Assembly: GCF_000503055.1 (NCBI RefSeq)
Contig: NZ_AYVY01000003.1
Location: 42,317 to 106,316, forward strand
Direction of reading: 5' to 3'
Length of the DNA stretch: 64,000 bases
Source: Mesorhizobium sp. LSHC420B00
Lineage (GTDB): Bacteria > Pseudomonadota > Alphaproteobacteria > Rhizobiales > Rhizobiaceae
Part shown: positions 9,257-18,438 of the stretch, one piece after another
How the letters are laid out: each line of letters begins with the position of its first letter
Numbering within the stretch: position 1 is the first letter of the stretch
The notes under the pieces: model-generated
The model's database searches: none
What the model saw: only the letters and a program-made list of their open reading frames with translations
Told to the model about the DNA's origin: nothing
Program-made: the position numbers and the translations under genes

Positions 9257-10087
9257 TCAGGCGGCCTTCTTTTTCGCCAATCTTGCCTTGATGCTGGCGA
9301 CGTCGGCACGCGGCGTCGCCGCGAACAGCGTCCTGGTATAGCTGTGCTTGGGGTCGGCGAAGACCTCGTCGCGCGAGCCGTATTCGACCGCTTCGCCGAA
9401 ATACATCACCATCACATCGTCGGCGATATAGCGCACCACCGACAGGTCGTGGCTGATGAAAACATAGGTCAGTTGAAACTCATCCTGTAGGTCGGCGAGC
9501 AGATTCAGAACCTGCGCCTGCACCGAAAGATCAAGTGCCGAGACCGGCTCGTCCAGCACCAGGAGGCTGGGGTTGAGCATCAGCGCGCGGGCAATGGCGA
9601 TGCGCTGGCGCTGGCCGCCCGAAAACATATGCGGGTAGCGATTGTAGTGCTCGGGGCCGAGACCGACCTTTTTCAGCATCTTCATGGCGAGATCGCGCCG
9701 CTCGCCGGCCGTGCTGTCGGTGTTGATGAGCAGCGGTTCGCCAAGCACGTCGCCGATCTTCTGGCGTGGATTGAGCGAACCATAGGGGTTCTGGAAGACA
9801 ATCTGCACCTTGCGGCGCATTTCCTTCGACAGGCCGTCCCTCGCGATGTCTACCTTCTTGCCGTCGATGAAAAGCTCGCCGGAGGTCGCCGGGTCGACCA
9901 GGGTGATGATGCGGGCGAGCGTTGACTTGCCGCAGCCGCTCTCGCCGACGATGGCCAGCGTCTTGCCCTTGTCGACGCTGAACGAAACACCCTTGACCGC
10001 GTGAACCGTACGGGAGGGGCGGAAAAGCCCGCCGCCGACATGATAGTCGCGCACGATGTTCTTGCCTTCGACTACCGTCACGCTCAT
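9257..10087 (-). CDS. dppF: Peptide ABC transporter ATP-binding protein (DppF/OppF type)
   Basis: A 276-aa ABC ATPase. Walker A is GESGCGKST, the signature motif FSGGQRQR, Walker B LLVLDEP, and the switch His is in FISHDLS. The C-terminal half has the oligopeptide-type extension (EYGSRDEVFADPKHSYTR). It energises import of di/oligopeptides with its paired ATPase. The start at 10087 overlaps the upstream ATPase stop (ATGA), showing translational coupling. Last gene of the dppABCDF operon. Substrate could also be another oligomer such as nickel chelate or opines. Confidence 0.9.
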   Translation of the reverse strand: MSVTVVEGKNIVRDYHVGGGLFRPSRTVHAVKGVSFSVDKGKTLAIVGESGCGKSTLARIITLVDPATSGELFIDGKKVDIARDGLSKEMRRKVQIVFQNPYGSLNPRQKIGDVLGEPLLINTDSTAGERRDLAMKMLKKVGLGPEHYNRYPHMFSGGQRQRIAIARALMLNPSLLVLDEPVSALDLSVQAQVLNLLADLQDEFQLTYVFISHDLSVVRYIADDVMVMYFGEAVEYGSRDEVFADPKHSYTRTLFAATPRADVASIKARLAKKKAA

Positions 10088-10959
10088 GTGGCGGTTCCTC
10101 CCGCGGATCGGGCTGCGACTACAGATGGGGCCGGCTCGAACAGCATGTCGGAAACAGTAGGCAACCGGTCGCCGACGGCGTTTTCCGGCAGCGCCGACAG
10201 AAGCGCGCGCGTGTAATTGCTCTTGGGGGATTCGAACAGCGACAGCACGTCGGCCTCTTCCATCTTGCGGCCCTTGTATTGGACGATGACACGGTCGGCG
10301 GTCTCGGCAACCACCCCCATATTGTGGGTGATCATGATCAGGCCCATGCCGTATTTGGCCTGCAGGCCGACCAGCAGATCGAGGATCTGCTTCTGGATGG
10401 TGACGTCGAGGGCGGTGGTTGGCTCGTCGGCGATCAAAAGCTTGGGATTGCAGGCGATGGCGATGGCGATCATGACGCGCTGGCACTGGCCGCCCGACAT
10501 CTGGTGCGGGAAGGAGCCCAGCCGTTCCTCAGGGTCGGCGATGCCGACCAACTTCATCAGTTCGATGGCGCGTGCCCGGCGCTGGGCGCGGTCCATGCCC
10601 ATGTGAAAGCGCAGCACCTCCTCAATCTGGAAGCCGACGGTAAAGCACGGGTTGAGGCTGGCGACCGGCTCCTGGAAGATCATCGAGATGTCCTTGCCGA
10701 CAATCTTGCGCCGCTCGGACGGGCCGAGCTTAAGCAGGTCGATGCCGTCGAAGGCCATGCGGTCCGCCCTCACCGTCGCCGTGTTGGGCAAAAGCCCCAT
10801 CACCGCCAGCATTGCCACTGATTTTCCGGAACCGGATTCGCCGACGATCGCCAACACCTCGCGCGGTTCGACCGACAGGTCGATGCCTTGTACCGCCATG
10901 AATGGTCCAGCGGCGGTGTCGAAGGAAACGGTCAGGTTCTTCATCTCGAGAAGAGGCAT
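10084..10959 (-). CDS. dppD: Peptide ABC transporter ATP-binding protein (DppD/OppD type)
   Basis: A 291-aa ABC ATPase with Walker [10 protein letters not shown], signature MSGGQCQR (one residue off the common GGQ.QR), Walker B LLIADEP and [10 protein letters not shown] as the switch region. The unusual Val after GKS in Walker A is normal for the OppD group. Partner of the DppF-type ATPase downstream, which it overlaps by four bases. It is separated by only four bases from the permease gene upstream. Confidence 0.9.
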   Translation of the reverse strand: MPLLEMKNLTVSFDTAAGPFMAVQGIDLSVEPREVLAIVGESGSGKSVAMLAVMGLLPNTATVRADRMAFDGIDLLKLGPSERRKIVGKDISMIFQEPVASLNPCFTVGFQIEEVLRFHMGMDRAQRRARAIELMKLVGIADPEERLGSFPHQMSGGQCQRVMIAIAIACNPKLLIADEPTTALDVTIQKQILDLLVGLQAKYGMGLIMITHNMGVVAETADRVIVQYKGRKMEEADVLSLFESPKSNYTRALLSALPENAVGDRLPTVSDMLFEPAPSVVAARSAGGTAT

Positions 10960-10963
10960 TGGA

Positions 10964-11881
10964 TTATGACCTCTTCAGCTTGGGATCGAAGGCATCGCGC
11001 AGGCCGTCGCCGATCAGATTAATGGCAAGCACAGTGATCAGAATGGCAAGGCCGGGGAAGGTCACTACCCAAGGCGCGCGCAGGATGAACTCGCGCGCCG
11101 AGGCGAGCATCGTGCCCCATTCCGGCGTCGGCGGCTGCGCACCGACACCGAGGAAGCCGAGCGCCGCAGCCTCGAGAATGGCGTTGGAGAAGGACAGGGT
11201 GGCCTGCACGATCAGCGGTGCCAGGCAGTTCGGCAAGATCGTCCTCACCATCAAGCGAAGATGACCGGCACCAGCCACCTTGGCGGAGATGACATATTCG
11301 CGGTTCTTTTCGGCCATCACGGCGGCGCGGGTGAGACGCGCAAAATGCGGCTGCAGCACCAGCGCGATCGCCAGCATGGCGTTGAACAGCCCGGGGCCGA
11401 GGATCGCCACCAGCACCAGCGCCAGAAGCAGCGACGGGAAGGCCAGGATAATATCCATGATGCGCATGATCAGCGTGTCGACCCAGCCGCGGAAATAGCC
11501 GGCGAGCACGCCAAGCACGATGCCGCTGGTGAGCGAGAAGACGACCACCACCAGGCCGATGAACAGCGAGAAACGCGCCCCGAAAATCAACCGCGAAAGC
11601 ATGTCGCGGCCGACCGCATCGGTGCCGAGCAGGAACATCGATTTGCCGCCTTGCTGCCAGGCAGGGGGCGCCAGCAGCGCATCGCGAAACTGCTCGTCGG
11701 GCGAATGCGGCGCGACGAACGGCGCAAAGACCGCCACCAGCACCAACGCCGAAAACACGACAAGGCCGATGACCGCGCCGGTGTTCATCGAGAAGTAGTG
11801 CCAGAACTCGGCGAAGGCGCGTTGCCTGCCGCCTGTCGGGATGGAGGCAGCGGTGGCTTCGGCGGCGGATTCGTCGGTCAT
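10964..11881 (-). CDS. dppC: Peptide ABC transporter permease (DppC type)
   Basis: A 305-aa inner-membrane protein. It has an N-terminal OppC-N transmembrane segment (residues ~33-55), a periplasmic loop with FLLGTDAVGRDMLSRLIFGARFSL, and the ABC2-type membrane domain with the EAA-like loop EYVISAKVAGAGHLRLMVRTILPN. It forms the channel with DppB. One base separates it from the upstream permease gene. Confidence 0.91.
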   Translation of the reverse strand: MTDESAAEATAASIPTGGRQRAFAEFWHYFSMNTGAVIGLVVFSALVLVAVFAPFVAPHSPDEQFRDALLAPPAWQQGGKSMFLLGTDAVGRDMLSRLIFGARFSLFIGLVVVVFSLTSGIVLGVLAGYFRGWVDTLIMRIMDIILAFPSLLLALVLVAILGPGLFNAMLAIALVLQPHFARLTRAAVMAEKNREYVISAKVAGAGHLRLMVRTILPNCLAPLIVQATLSFSNAILEAAALGFLGVGAQPPTPEWGTMLASAREFILRAPWVVTFPGLAILITVLAINLIGDGLRDAFDPKLKRS

Positions 11882-11882
11882 C

Positions 11883-12890
11883 TCACTGCACCCGGATGCG
11901 CGGATTGATGACGGCGTAGAGCACGTCGACGATCAGGTTCACCGCCATGACGATCAGCGCGATGATCAGCAATCCGCTCTGAACGACGACATAGTCGCGC
12001 TTGCCGATGGCGTCGATCATCCATTTGCCGATGCCGGGCCAGGAAAAAATGGTTTCGGTAAGAATGGCGCCCGCCATCAACGTGCCGACCTGCAGTCCGA
12101 TGGTGGTGACCACCGGAATCAGCGCGTTGCGAAAAGCGTGCAGCCCGATGACACGGCGCGGCGCCAGGCCCTTGGCGCGCGCGGTGCGGACATAGTCCTC
12201 GCCCAGCACCTCGAGCATCGCCGAGCGAGTCTGGCGCGCTATGACGGCAAGCGGGATCGTCGCCAGCACGATGGACGGCAGGATCAAATGGCTGACGGCG
12301 GATTTGAAAGCGCCGCTCCTGCCGGAGATCAGGCTGTCGATGAGCATGAACCCGGTCGTCGGCCTGAAGAAATACTGCAGGCCGATGCGGCCGGAAACCG
12401 GCGTCCAGCCGAGATAACCGGAGAAGAAGATGATGAGCAGCAACCCCCACCAGAAGATCGGCATCGAATAGCCGGTCAGCGCGACACCCATCGTCGCCTG
12501 GTCGAACCACGAGCCGCGCTTGACCGCGGCGAAGATACCGGCAGGAATGCCGAGCAGGACGGCGATGATCAACGCCACCGTCGCCAGTTCCAGCGTGGCT
12601 GGAAACAGCGCCTGGAATTCGCCGAGCACTGGCCGCTTGGTGGCAATCGATATGCCGAAATCGCCGGTCAGGACCCTGCCGATATATTCCAGGTACTGGA
12701 TGACATAAGGCCGGTTGTAGCCAAACTGCTCGATGAGTTGGGCGTAGCGTTCGGGGCTGACGCCGCGCTCGCCGGCCAGGGCCAGAATGGGATCGCCGGG
12801 CAGAAGCCGGACGAAAGCGAACGCCGCCAGCGATATGCCGAACACGGTCGGGATGATCAAAGCGAGCTTGTGGAGGAGATAACGGAGCAT
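11883..12890 (-). CDS. dppB: Peptide ABC transporter permease (DppB type)
   Basis: A 335-aa inner-membrane permease with the classical DppB opening MLRYLLHKLALIIPTVFGI, the LLPGDPI loop, and the cytoplasmic ATPase-docking loop VRTARAKGLAPRRVIGLHAFRN. Six transmembrane segments are expected. It lies 58 bases after the binding-protein gene and directly before dppC. Confidence 0.92.
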   Translation of the reverse strand: MLRYLLHKLALIIPTVFGISLAAFAFVRLLPGDPILALAGERGVSPERYAQLIEQFGYNRPYVIQYLEYIGRVLTGDFGISIATKRPVLGEFQALFPATLELATVALIIAVLLGIPAGIFAAVKRGSWFDQATMGVALTGYSMPIFWWGLLLIIFFSGYLGWTPVSGRIGLQYFFRPTTGFMLIDSLISGRSGAFKSAVSHLILPSIVLATIPLAVIARQTRSAMLEVLGEDYVRTARAKGLAPRRVIGLHAFRNALIPVVTTIGLQVGTLMAGAILTETIFSWPGIGKWMIDAIGKRDYVVVQSGLLIIALIVMAVNLIVDVLYAVINPRIRVQ

Positions 12891-12948
12891 CTTGCTTCAT
12901 AGAACGGCGGCGCAGGAAGTCCAGCGCCGCCGTTCAATTTCTCAGGAC

Positions 12949-14541
12949 TTATTCGGTGACGTCGACGCCGTCAAACCGATGAATGCCGAGCGGGTCCATA
13001 ACGAAGCCCGACACCTTCTTGTTCATCGGCATGAAGACCTTGGAGTGGGCGATGGTCAGCCACGGAGCCTCACGCTTGAACACCACCTGAGCTTCCTCGT
13101 AGATCTTGGTGCGCTCGGCGACGTCCGTCGTCGCCTTGCCTTTTTTCAGCAGGGCTTCGAATTCCTGGTTGCACCAGATCGCATAATTGGACTGGCCGAT
13201 GGCATCGCAACCGAGCAGGAAAAAGAAGTTGTCCGGATCGCCATTGTCCCCGGTCCAGCCCAGTTGGAAGGCGCCGTCGCGATCCTTAGCTTTGCCGCGC
13301 TGGCGATACTCCGTCCATTCGTAGCTGACGATCTCCGCCTTGACGCCGACGGCGGCATAGTCGGCCTGGATCAACTCGGCGACGCGCTGGGCGTTCGGGT
13401 TGTAGGGGCGGCTGACCGGCATAGCCCAGATCTTCATCGACAGATCCTTGACGCCTGCATCGGCCAGCATCTTCTTGGCCGCCTCCGGATCGTAGGGATC
13501 GTCCTTGATGTCCTTGTTATAGGACCACATGGTCGGCGGGATCGGGTTGATGGCCGGCGCGCCGGCGCCCTGATAGACCGCGTCGATGATCGCCTTCTTG
13601 TTTACCGCCATGTTGAGGGCCTTGCGGACCTCGACTTTGTCGAAGGGCGGCAGCGTCGTGTTGTAGGCGAGATAGCCGATGTTCAGGCCTTCCTGCTCGT
13701 CGACTTTCAGGTTCGCGTCACCCTGCAGCCCGGCAATGTCGGCCGGCGCCGGGTATGACATGATATCGCACTCGCCTGCCTTCAGCTTCTGCGCGCGCAC
13801 GGCCGGATCGGGCGTGATGGCGAAGATCAGATCGTCGATCTTCTGGCGGCCGCCAAAGTAGCCGTCCCATGCCGCATAGCGTACGACCGCATCGACCTGA
13901 TAGTCGACAAATTGGAACGGACCAGTGCCGACCGGCTTCTGGGTGAACTGCTGCCTGGTGCCGGCCTTGTCGAGCTGGTCGGCATATTCCTTGGAAACGA
14001 TCGAAGCGAAATCCATGCCGAGGTCCGGCAGGAAGGCGACTTCAGGCTTGTTCAGCACGAACTTCACCGTCAGATCGTCGACCTTGACGATTTCCTTCAG
14101 CAGATCGGGGAAGCCCATGCCGGTGAAATACTCCCAGCCGGTGCCTTCCAGGTAGCTGTACCATGGGCTTTCTTTCTTCCACTGGCGTTCGAAGGAAAAG
14201 ATCACGTCGTCGGCGTTGAGGTCGCGCGTGGGCGTGAAATAATCCGTCGTCTGGAATTTCACACCCGGGCGAAGCTTGAAGGTGTATTCGAGACCGTCGT
14301 CGGAAACCGTCCAGCTCTCCGCCAGGCCGGGCGAGATGGTGGTCTTGCCATGCTCGAACTCGACCAGGCGCGAATAGATGGTGCGCGACGAAGCGTCGAA
14401 GTCGTTGCCGCCGCTCCATGGCGACGGGTCGAAGCCGGCCGGCGATGCCTCCGAGCAATAGACCAGTTGTTTTGCATTGGCCATGCCGCCGAGGACGCTT
14501 GCAGCCAGCAACGCGGCTGCAAAAGTCAGTTTCTTTTTCAT
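12949..14541 (-). CDS. dppA: Peptide ABC transporter periplasmic binding protein (DppA type)
   Basis: A 530-aa SBP_bac_5 family protein. The N-terminus MKKKLTFAAALLAASVLGGMANA is a Sec signal peptide with ANA cleavage. The mature part shows the family's SEASPAGFDPSPWSGG start and YTFKLRPGVKFQTTDYF. GGGAG lies just upstream of the ATG at 14541. The resemblance is to dipeptide/heme-type DppA rather than OppA. First gene of a five-gene operon on the minus strand, divergent from fadD with a 478-base gap. Confidence 0.92.
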   Translation of the reverse strand: MKKKLTFAAALLAASVLGGMANAKQLVYCSEASPAGFDPSPWSGGNDFDASSRTIYSRLVEFEHGKTTISPGLAESWTVSDDGLEYTFKLRPGVKFQTTDYFTPTRDLNADDVIFSFERQWKKESPWYSYLEGTGWEYFTGMGFPDLLKEIVKVDDLTVKFVLNKPEVAFLPDLGMDFASIVSKEYADQLDKAGTRQQFTQKPVGTGPFQFVDYQVDAVVRYAAWDGYFGGRQKIDDLIFAITPDPAVRAQKLKAGECDIMSYPAPADIAGLQGDANLKVDEQEGLNIGYLAYNTTLPPFDKVEVRKALNMAVNKKAIIDAVYQGAGAPAINPIPPTMWSYNKDIKDDPYDPEAAKKMLADAGVKDLSMKIWAMPVSRPYNPNAQRVAELIQADYAAVGVKAEIVSYEWTEYRQRGKAKDRDGAFQLGWTGDNGDPDNFFFLLGCDAIGQSNYAIWCNQEFEALLKKGKATTDVAERTKIYEEAQVVFKREAPWLTIAHSKVFMPMNKKVSGFVMDPLGIHRFDGVDVTE

Positions 14542-15019
14542 TGAGCACTCCCTGATGTTCTTCCAAGCCCCTCTATCAGGCTCGCGAAGGCCGCATATAA
14601 GCACCGTTTTTCTGGCTTTGGAACTGCTTGTTTGCCTAACCCACGGGAAGCAGAAAAAAAATCCGGCATGCGGCGAATTGTGGAAAAAACGAGCCAAATG
14701 CGCAGATCACGACATTATTAGCGACTTCAATTTTTTGTTGATCGGCGATGCCGCCAATTCGGGGAATCGAGCCGTTCGGTTCAAGAGATGCGCGTCCGAA
14801 AACCGGTCGCGGCCGAGAGCTTTGATGGCAAGTCTTGCCGCACTGCCAGGTGGGCGAGGCTTGCACGGCCGCTGCTAGTGGCAATACATAGATAGATGGA
14901 CAGCGTGGTGGATTCCCCAGGCTCCGGACATTGCGGCAAGCGTGGGATACCTTTGTTTGTCAGGGGCGGCGGTGGCACTCAAGCGTGCCGAACAATAAGA
15001 ATGATTGAGGGAGCGACAG
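14542..15019. other. Divergent intergenic region dppA / fadD
   Basis: A 478-base gap without a convincing gene. The A+T-rich stretch at 14640-14760 is the likely place for promoters of both dppA (minus) and fadD (plus). I see no clear operator palindrome, terminator or RNA gene in it. Confidence 0.5.
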
Positions 15020-16981
15020 GTGGCGAAACCGGCAAAGACAACAACCGCGGCGAAAGCAAAGGCCGAGGCAATATCGAAAGCGGTCAAGCCAAAAGCGGCC
15101 GCCGCCAAGCCGAAGACTACCGCGAAGGCAAGTGCGAAGCCGGCGACGAAGATCACGGCTGGAAAGACTGCCAAGCCGGCAGCCGGCAAGGCGGCGCCTG
15201 CCGCAAAGTACCCCACCGTCAAGCCGGCGGCGAAGGCAGTGCCAGCGCCCAAACAGGCGGCAGCTTCAGCCAGAAGATTGCCGAAGGCGATCACCTCGCT
15301 GACCGCCGGCCTGCCTGAAAAACCGTGGCTCCAGAGTTACCCAAAGATCGTGCCGGCCGAGATCGGCGCCCTGCCCTCCAGCTCGATCGGTGACTTTCTC
15401 GTCGCCGCCTGCAAGCAGTTTGCGAACCGGCCGGCCTTCGTCTGCATGGGCAAATCGATCACCTATGCCGATCTCGAGCGACAGTCGGCTGCGTTTGGCG
15501 CCTATCTGCAATCAAAGGGGTTGCAGAAGGGTGCACGTGTCGCGCTGATGATGCCGAACGTGCTGCAATATCCGGTGGCGATGATGGCGGTGCTTCGCGC
15601 CGGCTATGTCGTGGTGAACATCAATCCGCTCTACACGCCGCGCGAGCTTGAGCACCAGCTCAAGGATTCCGGCGCTCAAGCCATTGTCATCCTCGAAAAT
15701 TTCGCCTGCACCTTGCAGGCGGTGATCGCCAGGACCGCGGTCAAGCATGTCGTGGTCGCCACGATGGGCGACATGCTCGGCGGGCTCAAGGGAACGATCG
15801 TCAACTTCGTCGTGCGCCGCGTCAAGAAGATGGTGCCGGCATGGTCGCTGCCCGGCCATGTCAAATTCAACGCCGCATTGAAGGCCGGCGCCGGCGTGAC
15901 CTTCAAATCCGCCGAGGTCGTGGCCGGCGACATCGCCTTCCTGCAATATACGGGCGGTACGACCGGCATCTCCAAGGGCGCGATGCTTTTGCACAGCAAT
16001 GTCTTGGCGAACGTCGCGCAGAACGCGCTCTGGGTCGAAGACGCCTACACGGTCAAGCCGAAACCGGCGCATATGAACTTCCTCTGCGCGCTGCCCCTCT
16101 ATCATATCTTTGCGCTCACAGTGAACGCGATGATGGGAATGCAGCAGGGCGCGCAGAACGTGCTCATCCCCAATCCGCGCGACATTCCCGGCTTCGTCAA
16201 GGAGCTGCAGAAATACCCGATCCACATCTTTCCTGGCCTCAACACGCTGTTCAATGCGCTGCTCAATAATGAGGATTTTCGCAGGCTCGACTTCAAGCCG
16301 CTGATCCTGACGCTGGGTGGCGGCATGGCAGTGCAGAAGGGCATCGCAGAGCGCTGGAAGGCGCTGACCGGCTGCCCGATCAGCGAGGCCTACGGACTCT
16401 CCGAAACCTCGCCGGGGGCGACCGCCAACAAATTCAGCGACGGAGTCTACACCGGCACGATCGGGCTGCCGCTGCCCTCGACCGAGATCGCCATCCGCGA
16501 TGACGATGGCAACAATTTGCCGCTCGGCGAGGTCGGCGAAATCTGCATCCGCGGACCGCAGGTGATGGCCGGCTACTGGAACCGGCCGGACGAGACCGCC
16601 AAGGTGATGACCGAGGACGGCTTCTTCAAATCGGGCGACATGGGCTTCATGGACGAGCGCGGCTACACCAAGATCGTCGACCGCAAGAAGGACATGATCC
16701 TGGTTTCCGGCTTCAACGTCTACCCGAACGAACTCGAGGAGGTGGTGGCGCAGCATCCGGGCGTACTCGAGGTGGCGGCGATCGGCGTGCCGGACGAGCA
16801 TTCGGGTGAAGTGCCAAAGCTGTTCGTCGTCAAAAAGGACCCGGCACTGACCGCCGAGATGCTGACGGCTTATTGCCGCGAGAACCTGACCGGCTACAAG
16901 CGCCCCAGATATATCGAGTTCCGCACCGAACTGCCGAAGACACCGGTCGGCAAGATCCTGCGACGAGCGTTGCGGGGCTAG
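15020..16981 (+). CDS. fadD: Long-chain acyl-CoA synthetase (FadD-like) with a Lys/Ala/Pro-rich N-terminal tail
   Basis: A 653-aa AMP-forming acyl-CoA ligase. Catalytic motifs: P-loop YTGGTTGISKGAM, SEAYGLSETSP (A5), FKSGDMGFMDERGY and the C-terminal PKTPVGKILRR lysine that adenylates. It should activate fatty acids to acyl-CoA at the inner membrane. Residues ~1-95, before the normal start near LPEKPWLQSYP, are a low-complexity tail of repeated Lys, Ala, Pro and Thr resembling histone H1-like or phasin tails. GTG at 15020 has GAGGGA seven bases upstream; TTG 15005 is an alternative. The tail is in frame from the only start with a good ribosome-binding site, so it is probably translated. Confidence 0.88.
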   Translation: MAKPAKTTTAAKAKAEAISKAVKPKAAAAKPKTTAKASAKPATKITAGKTAKPAAGKAAPAAKYPTVKPAAKAVPAPKQAAASARRLPKAITSLTAGLPEKPWLQSYPKIVPAEIGALPSSSIGDFLVAACKQFANRPAFVCMGKSITYADLERQSAAFGAYLQSKGLQKGARVALMMPNVLQYPVAMMAVLRAGYVVVNINPLYTPRELEHQLKDSGAQAIVILENFACTLQAVIARTAVKHVVVATMGDMLGGLKGTIVNFVVRRVKKMVPAWSLPGHVKFNAALKAGAGVTFKSAEVVAGDIAFLQYTGGTTGISKGAMLLHSNVLANVAQNALWVEDAYTVKPKPAHMNFLCALPLYHIFALTVNAMMGMQQGAQNVLIPNPRDIPGFVKELQKYPIHIFPGLNTLFNALLNNEDFRRLDFKPLILTLGGGMAVQKGIAERWKALTGCPISEAYGLSETSPGATANKFSDGVYTGTIGLPLPSTEIAIRDDDGNNLPLGEVGEICIRGPQVMAGYWNRPDETAKVMTEDGFFKSGDMGFMDERGYTKIVDRKKDMILVSGFNVYPNELEEVVAQHPGVLEVAAIGVPDEHSGEVPKLFVVKKDPALTAEMLTAYCRENLTGYKRPRYIEFRTELPKTPVGKILRRALRG

Positions 16982-16988
16982 GCGCAGC

Positions 16989-17723
16989 TTGAGCGATTGC
17001 ATCGTCGGCTCTAACGCCGTGGATATAGGTTCGCGGCCAGACCCGGCAGAGTTCATCCGGGCGCACATGCGGATCGCCCCCGTGCCCGCGCTTCCCGAAA
17101 TCCGGCTTTACACCGCCCATCCGGGAAGCGGCCTCAGGCGGCTTCTCGAATGGAACCAACATGGGACCGAAGAAGACGAACCTGAACCGGAGCCACCGTA
17201 CTGGGCCTATGTCTGGGCCGGCGGCGCGGTGCTTGCCCGCTACATAATCGACCGGCCGGAGACCGTGGCCGGGCGTCGCGTGCTCGACCTCGGCGCCGGC
17301 TCGGGCCTCGTCGGCATCGCTGCGGCGAAAGCCGGAGCCAGCGCGGTCGTCGCGGCCGAGATCGATCGTAATGGTGTGGTTGCGCTCAGCCTCAATGCGA
17401 CTGCGAACGGCGTCGCTATCATGATCGTTGGCGACGACATCACCGGCGGTCCGCCGCCACCGGTGGACATCGTGGTGGTCGGCGACCTGTTTTACGCCCG
17501 CGATCTTGCCGGCCGGGTCGTTCCCTTCCTCGACCGCTGCCTTGCTGCCGGCATCGCCGTGCTGATCGGCGATCCGGGCCGCGCCTATCTGCCGCGCTCG
17601 CGGCTTCGCCTGCTGGCCGAATACGAGGTGCCGGATGTCGGCGAGGGCAGGAATGCGGCGATGAAACCGAGCGGCGTGTTCTCGTTCGGACCAGATAACT
17701 ACGAGTCTAGACCGTCTCGCTGA
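16989..17723 (+). CDS. Class I SAM-dependent methyltransferase (ETFB-lysine/nicotinamide methyltransferase-like)
   Basis: A protein of up to 244 aa with the SAM-binding motif VLDLGAGSGLVGIAA, the acidic ribose-binding strand AAEIDRNG, and a PYWAYVWAGG segment before motif I that marks the METTL20/ETF-beta lysine methyltransferase-like group. Alphaproteobacterial homologues trimethylate the electron-transfer flavoprotein beta subunit, which would fit with acyl-CoA dehydrogenases, but the target here is inferred. The start is uncertain: TTG 16989 or GTG 17019, as homologues begin near DPAEFIRAH. It ends convergently with the HAD gene, overlapping by 17 bases. Confidence 0.8.
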   Translation: MSDCIVGSNAVDIGSRPDPAEFIRAHMRIAPVPALPEIRLYTAHPGSGLRRLLEWNQHGTEEDEPEPEPPYWAYVWAGGAVLARYIIDRPETVAGRRVLDLGAGSGLVGIAAAKAGASAVVAAEIDRNGVVALSLNATANGVAIMIVGDDITGGPPPPVDIVVVGDLFYARDLAGRVVPFLDRCLAAGIAVLIGDPGRAYLPRSRLRLLAEYEVPDVGEGRNAAMKPSGVFSFGPDNYESRPSR

Positions 17724-18438
17724 CCCGGGCCGCAAGAAAATCGGGCAGATCAGCCACCGAATCCAGGATGACGTCGGCGATCTGTGACAGCGATTCACGT
17801 GTGCCGGTGCCGGACAGCACGCCGATCGCCAGGCCGCAGCCGCCGGCGCGCGCCATCTCCAGATCGTGACGATTGTCGCCGACCATTGCGATCGTCGCCG
17901 GCCTGAGCCCTGTCAGATCCGAAAAGGCAAGGATCGTATCCGGCGCCGGTTTTGGATTGGCCACCGCGTCGTAACCATAGGCGGCTTCGAAAAGCTGCGC
18001 GACGCCCAGCGTGACCAAGGTCTTTTCCGCGCCGCTGGTCGAGTCGTTGGTGGCGACGCCAAGCCGGTAGGATTTTCTGTGAAGCAGCCCAAGCGTCTCG
18101 ACCACACCCGGCAGCGCCACGGCCATCGCCGATCCTTGCGCCGAGGTGATGGCATTGAAGCGGGCGACGGCAAGCATCTGGTCCTCGTCGGACAGCCGCG
18201 GAAACCACAGTTCGACGACGTCCATGTTGGTCCCGGAGGCAAAGATAGAATCCGGCTTGAAGCGCCTGGTGGCGAAGTCGAAGCCCGCCGCCGCAAGCAG
18301 CCTGTCTGCCTTCCAGCGATCGCCTTCGGCCGCATCCATCGCCATGAAGTCGGCGATGCCCAGCCATGTCGCGTTGAAATCCACGAGCGTGCCGTCCTTG
18401 TCGAACAATATTCCCTTGATGTCCGCCAAGCTTTTCAC
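17707..18438 (-). CDS. HAD-superfamily hydrolase (phosphoglycolate phosphatase-like)
   Basis: A 243-aa HAD phosphatase with motif [12 protein letters not shown], motif II ATNDST, motif III Lys in NPKPAP and motif [14 protein letters not shown], all four intact. The substrate may be phosphoglycolate or another small phosphate ester. The start codon here would be GTG 18438 overlapping the pgi stop (GTGA). A TTG nine bases later has GGAG at better spacing and is a realistic alternative. Co-transcribed with pgi. Confidence 0.85.
   Translation of the reverse strand: MKSLADIKGILFDKDGTLVDFNATWLGIADFMAMDAAEGDRWKADRLLAAAGFDFATRRFKPDSIFASGTNMDVVELWFPRLSDEDQMLAVARFNAITSAQGSAMAVALPGVVETLGLLHRKSYRLGVATNDSTSGAEKTLVTLGVAQLFEAAYGYDAVANPKPAPDTILAFSDLTGLRPATIAMVGDNRHDLEMARAGGCGLAIGVLSGTGTRESLSQIADVILDSVADLPDFLAARVSETV

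Noticed and set aside
14600..14640. RpoN -24/-12 promoter before dppA
   Set aside because: The GG and GC elements are 12 rather than 10 bases apart.
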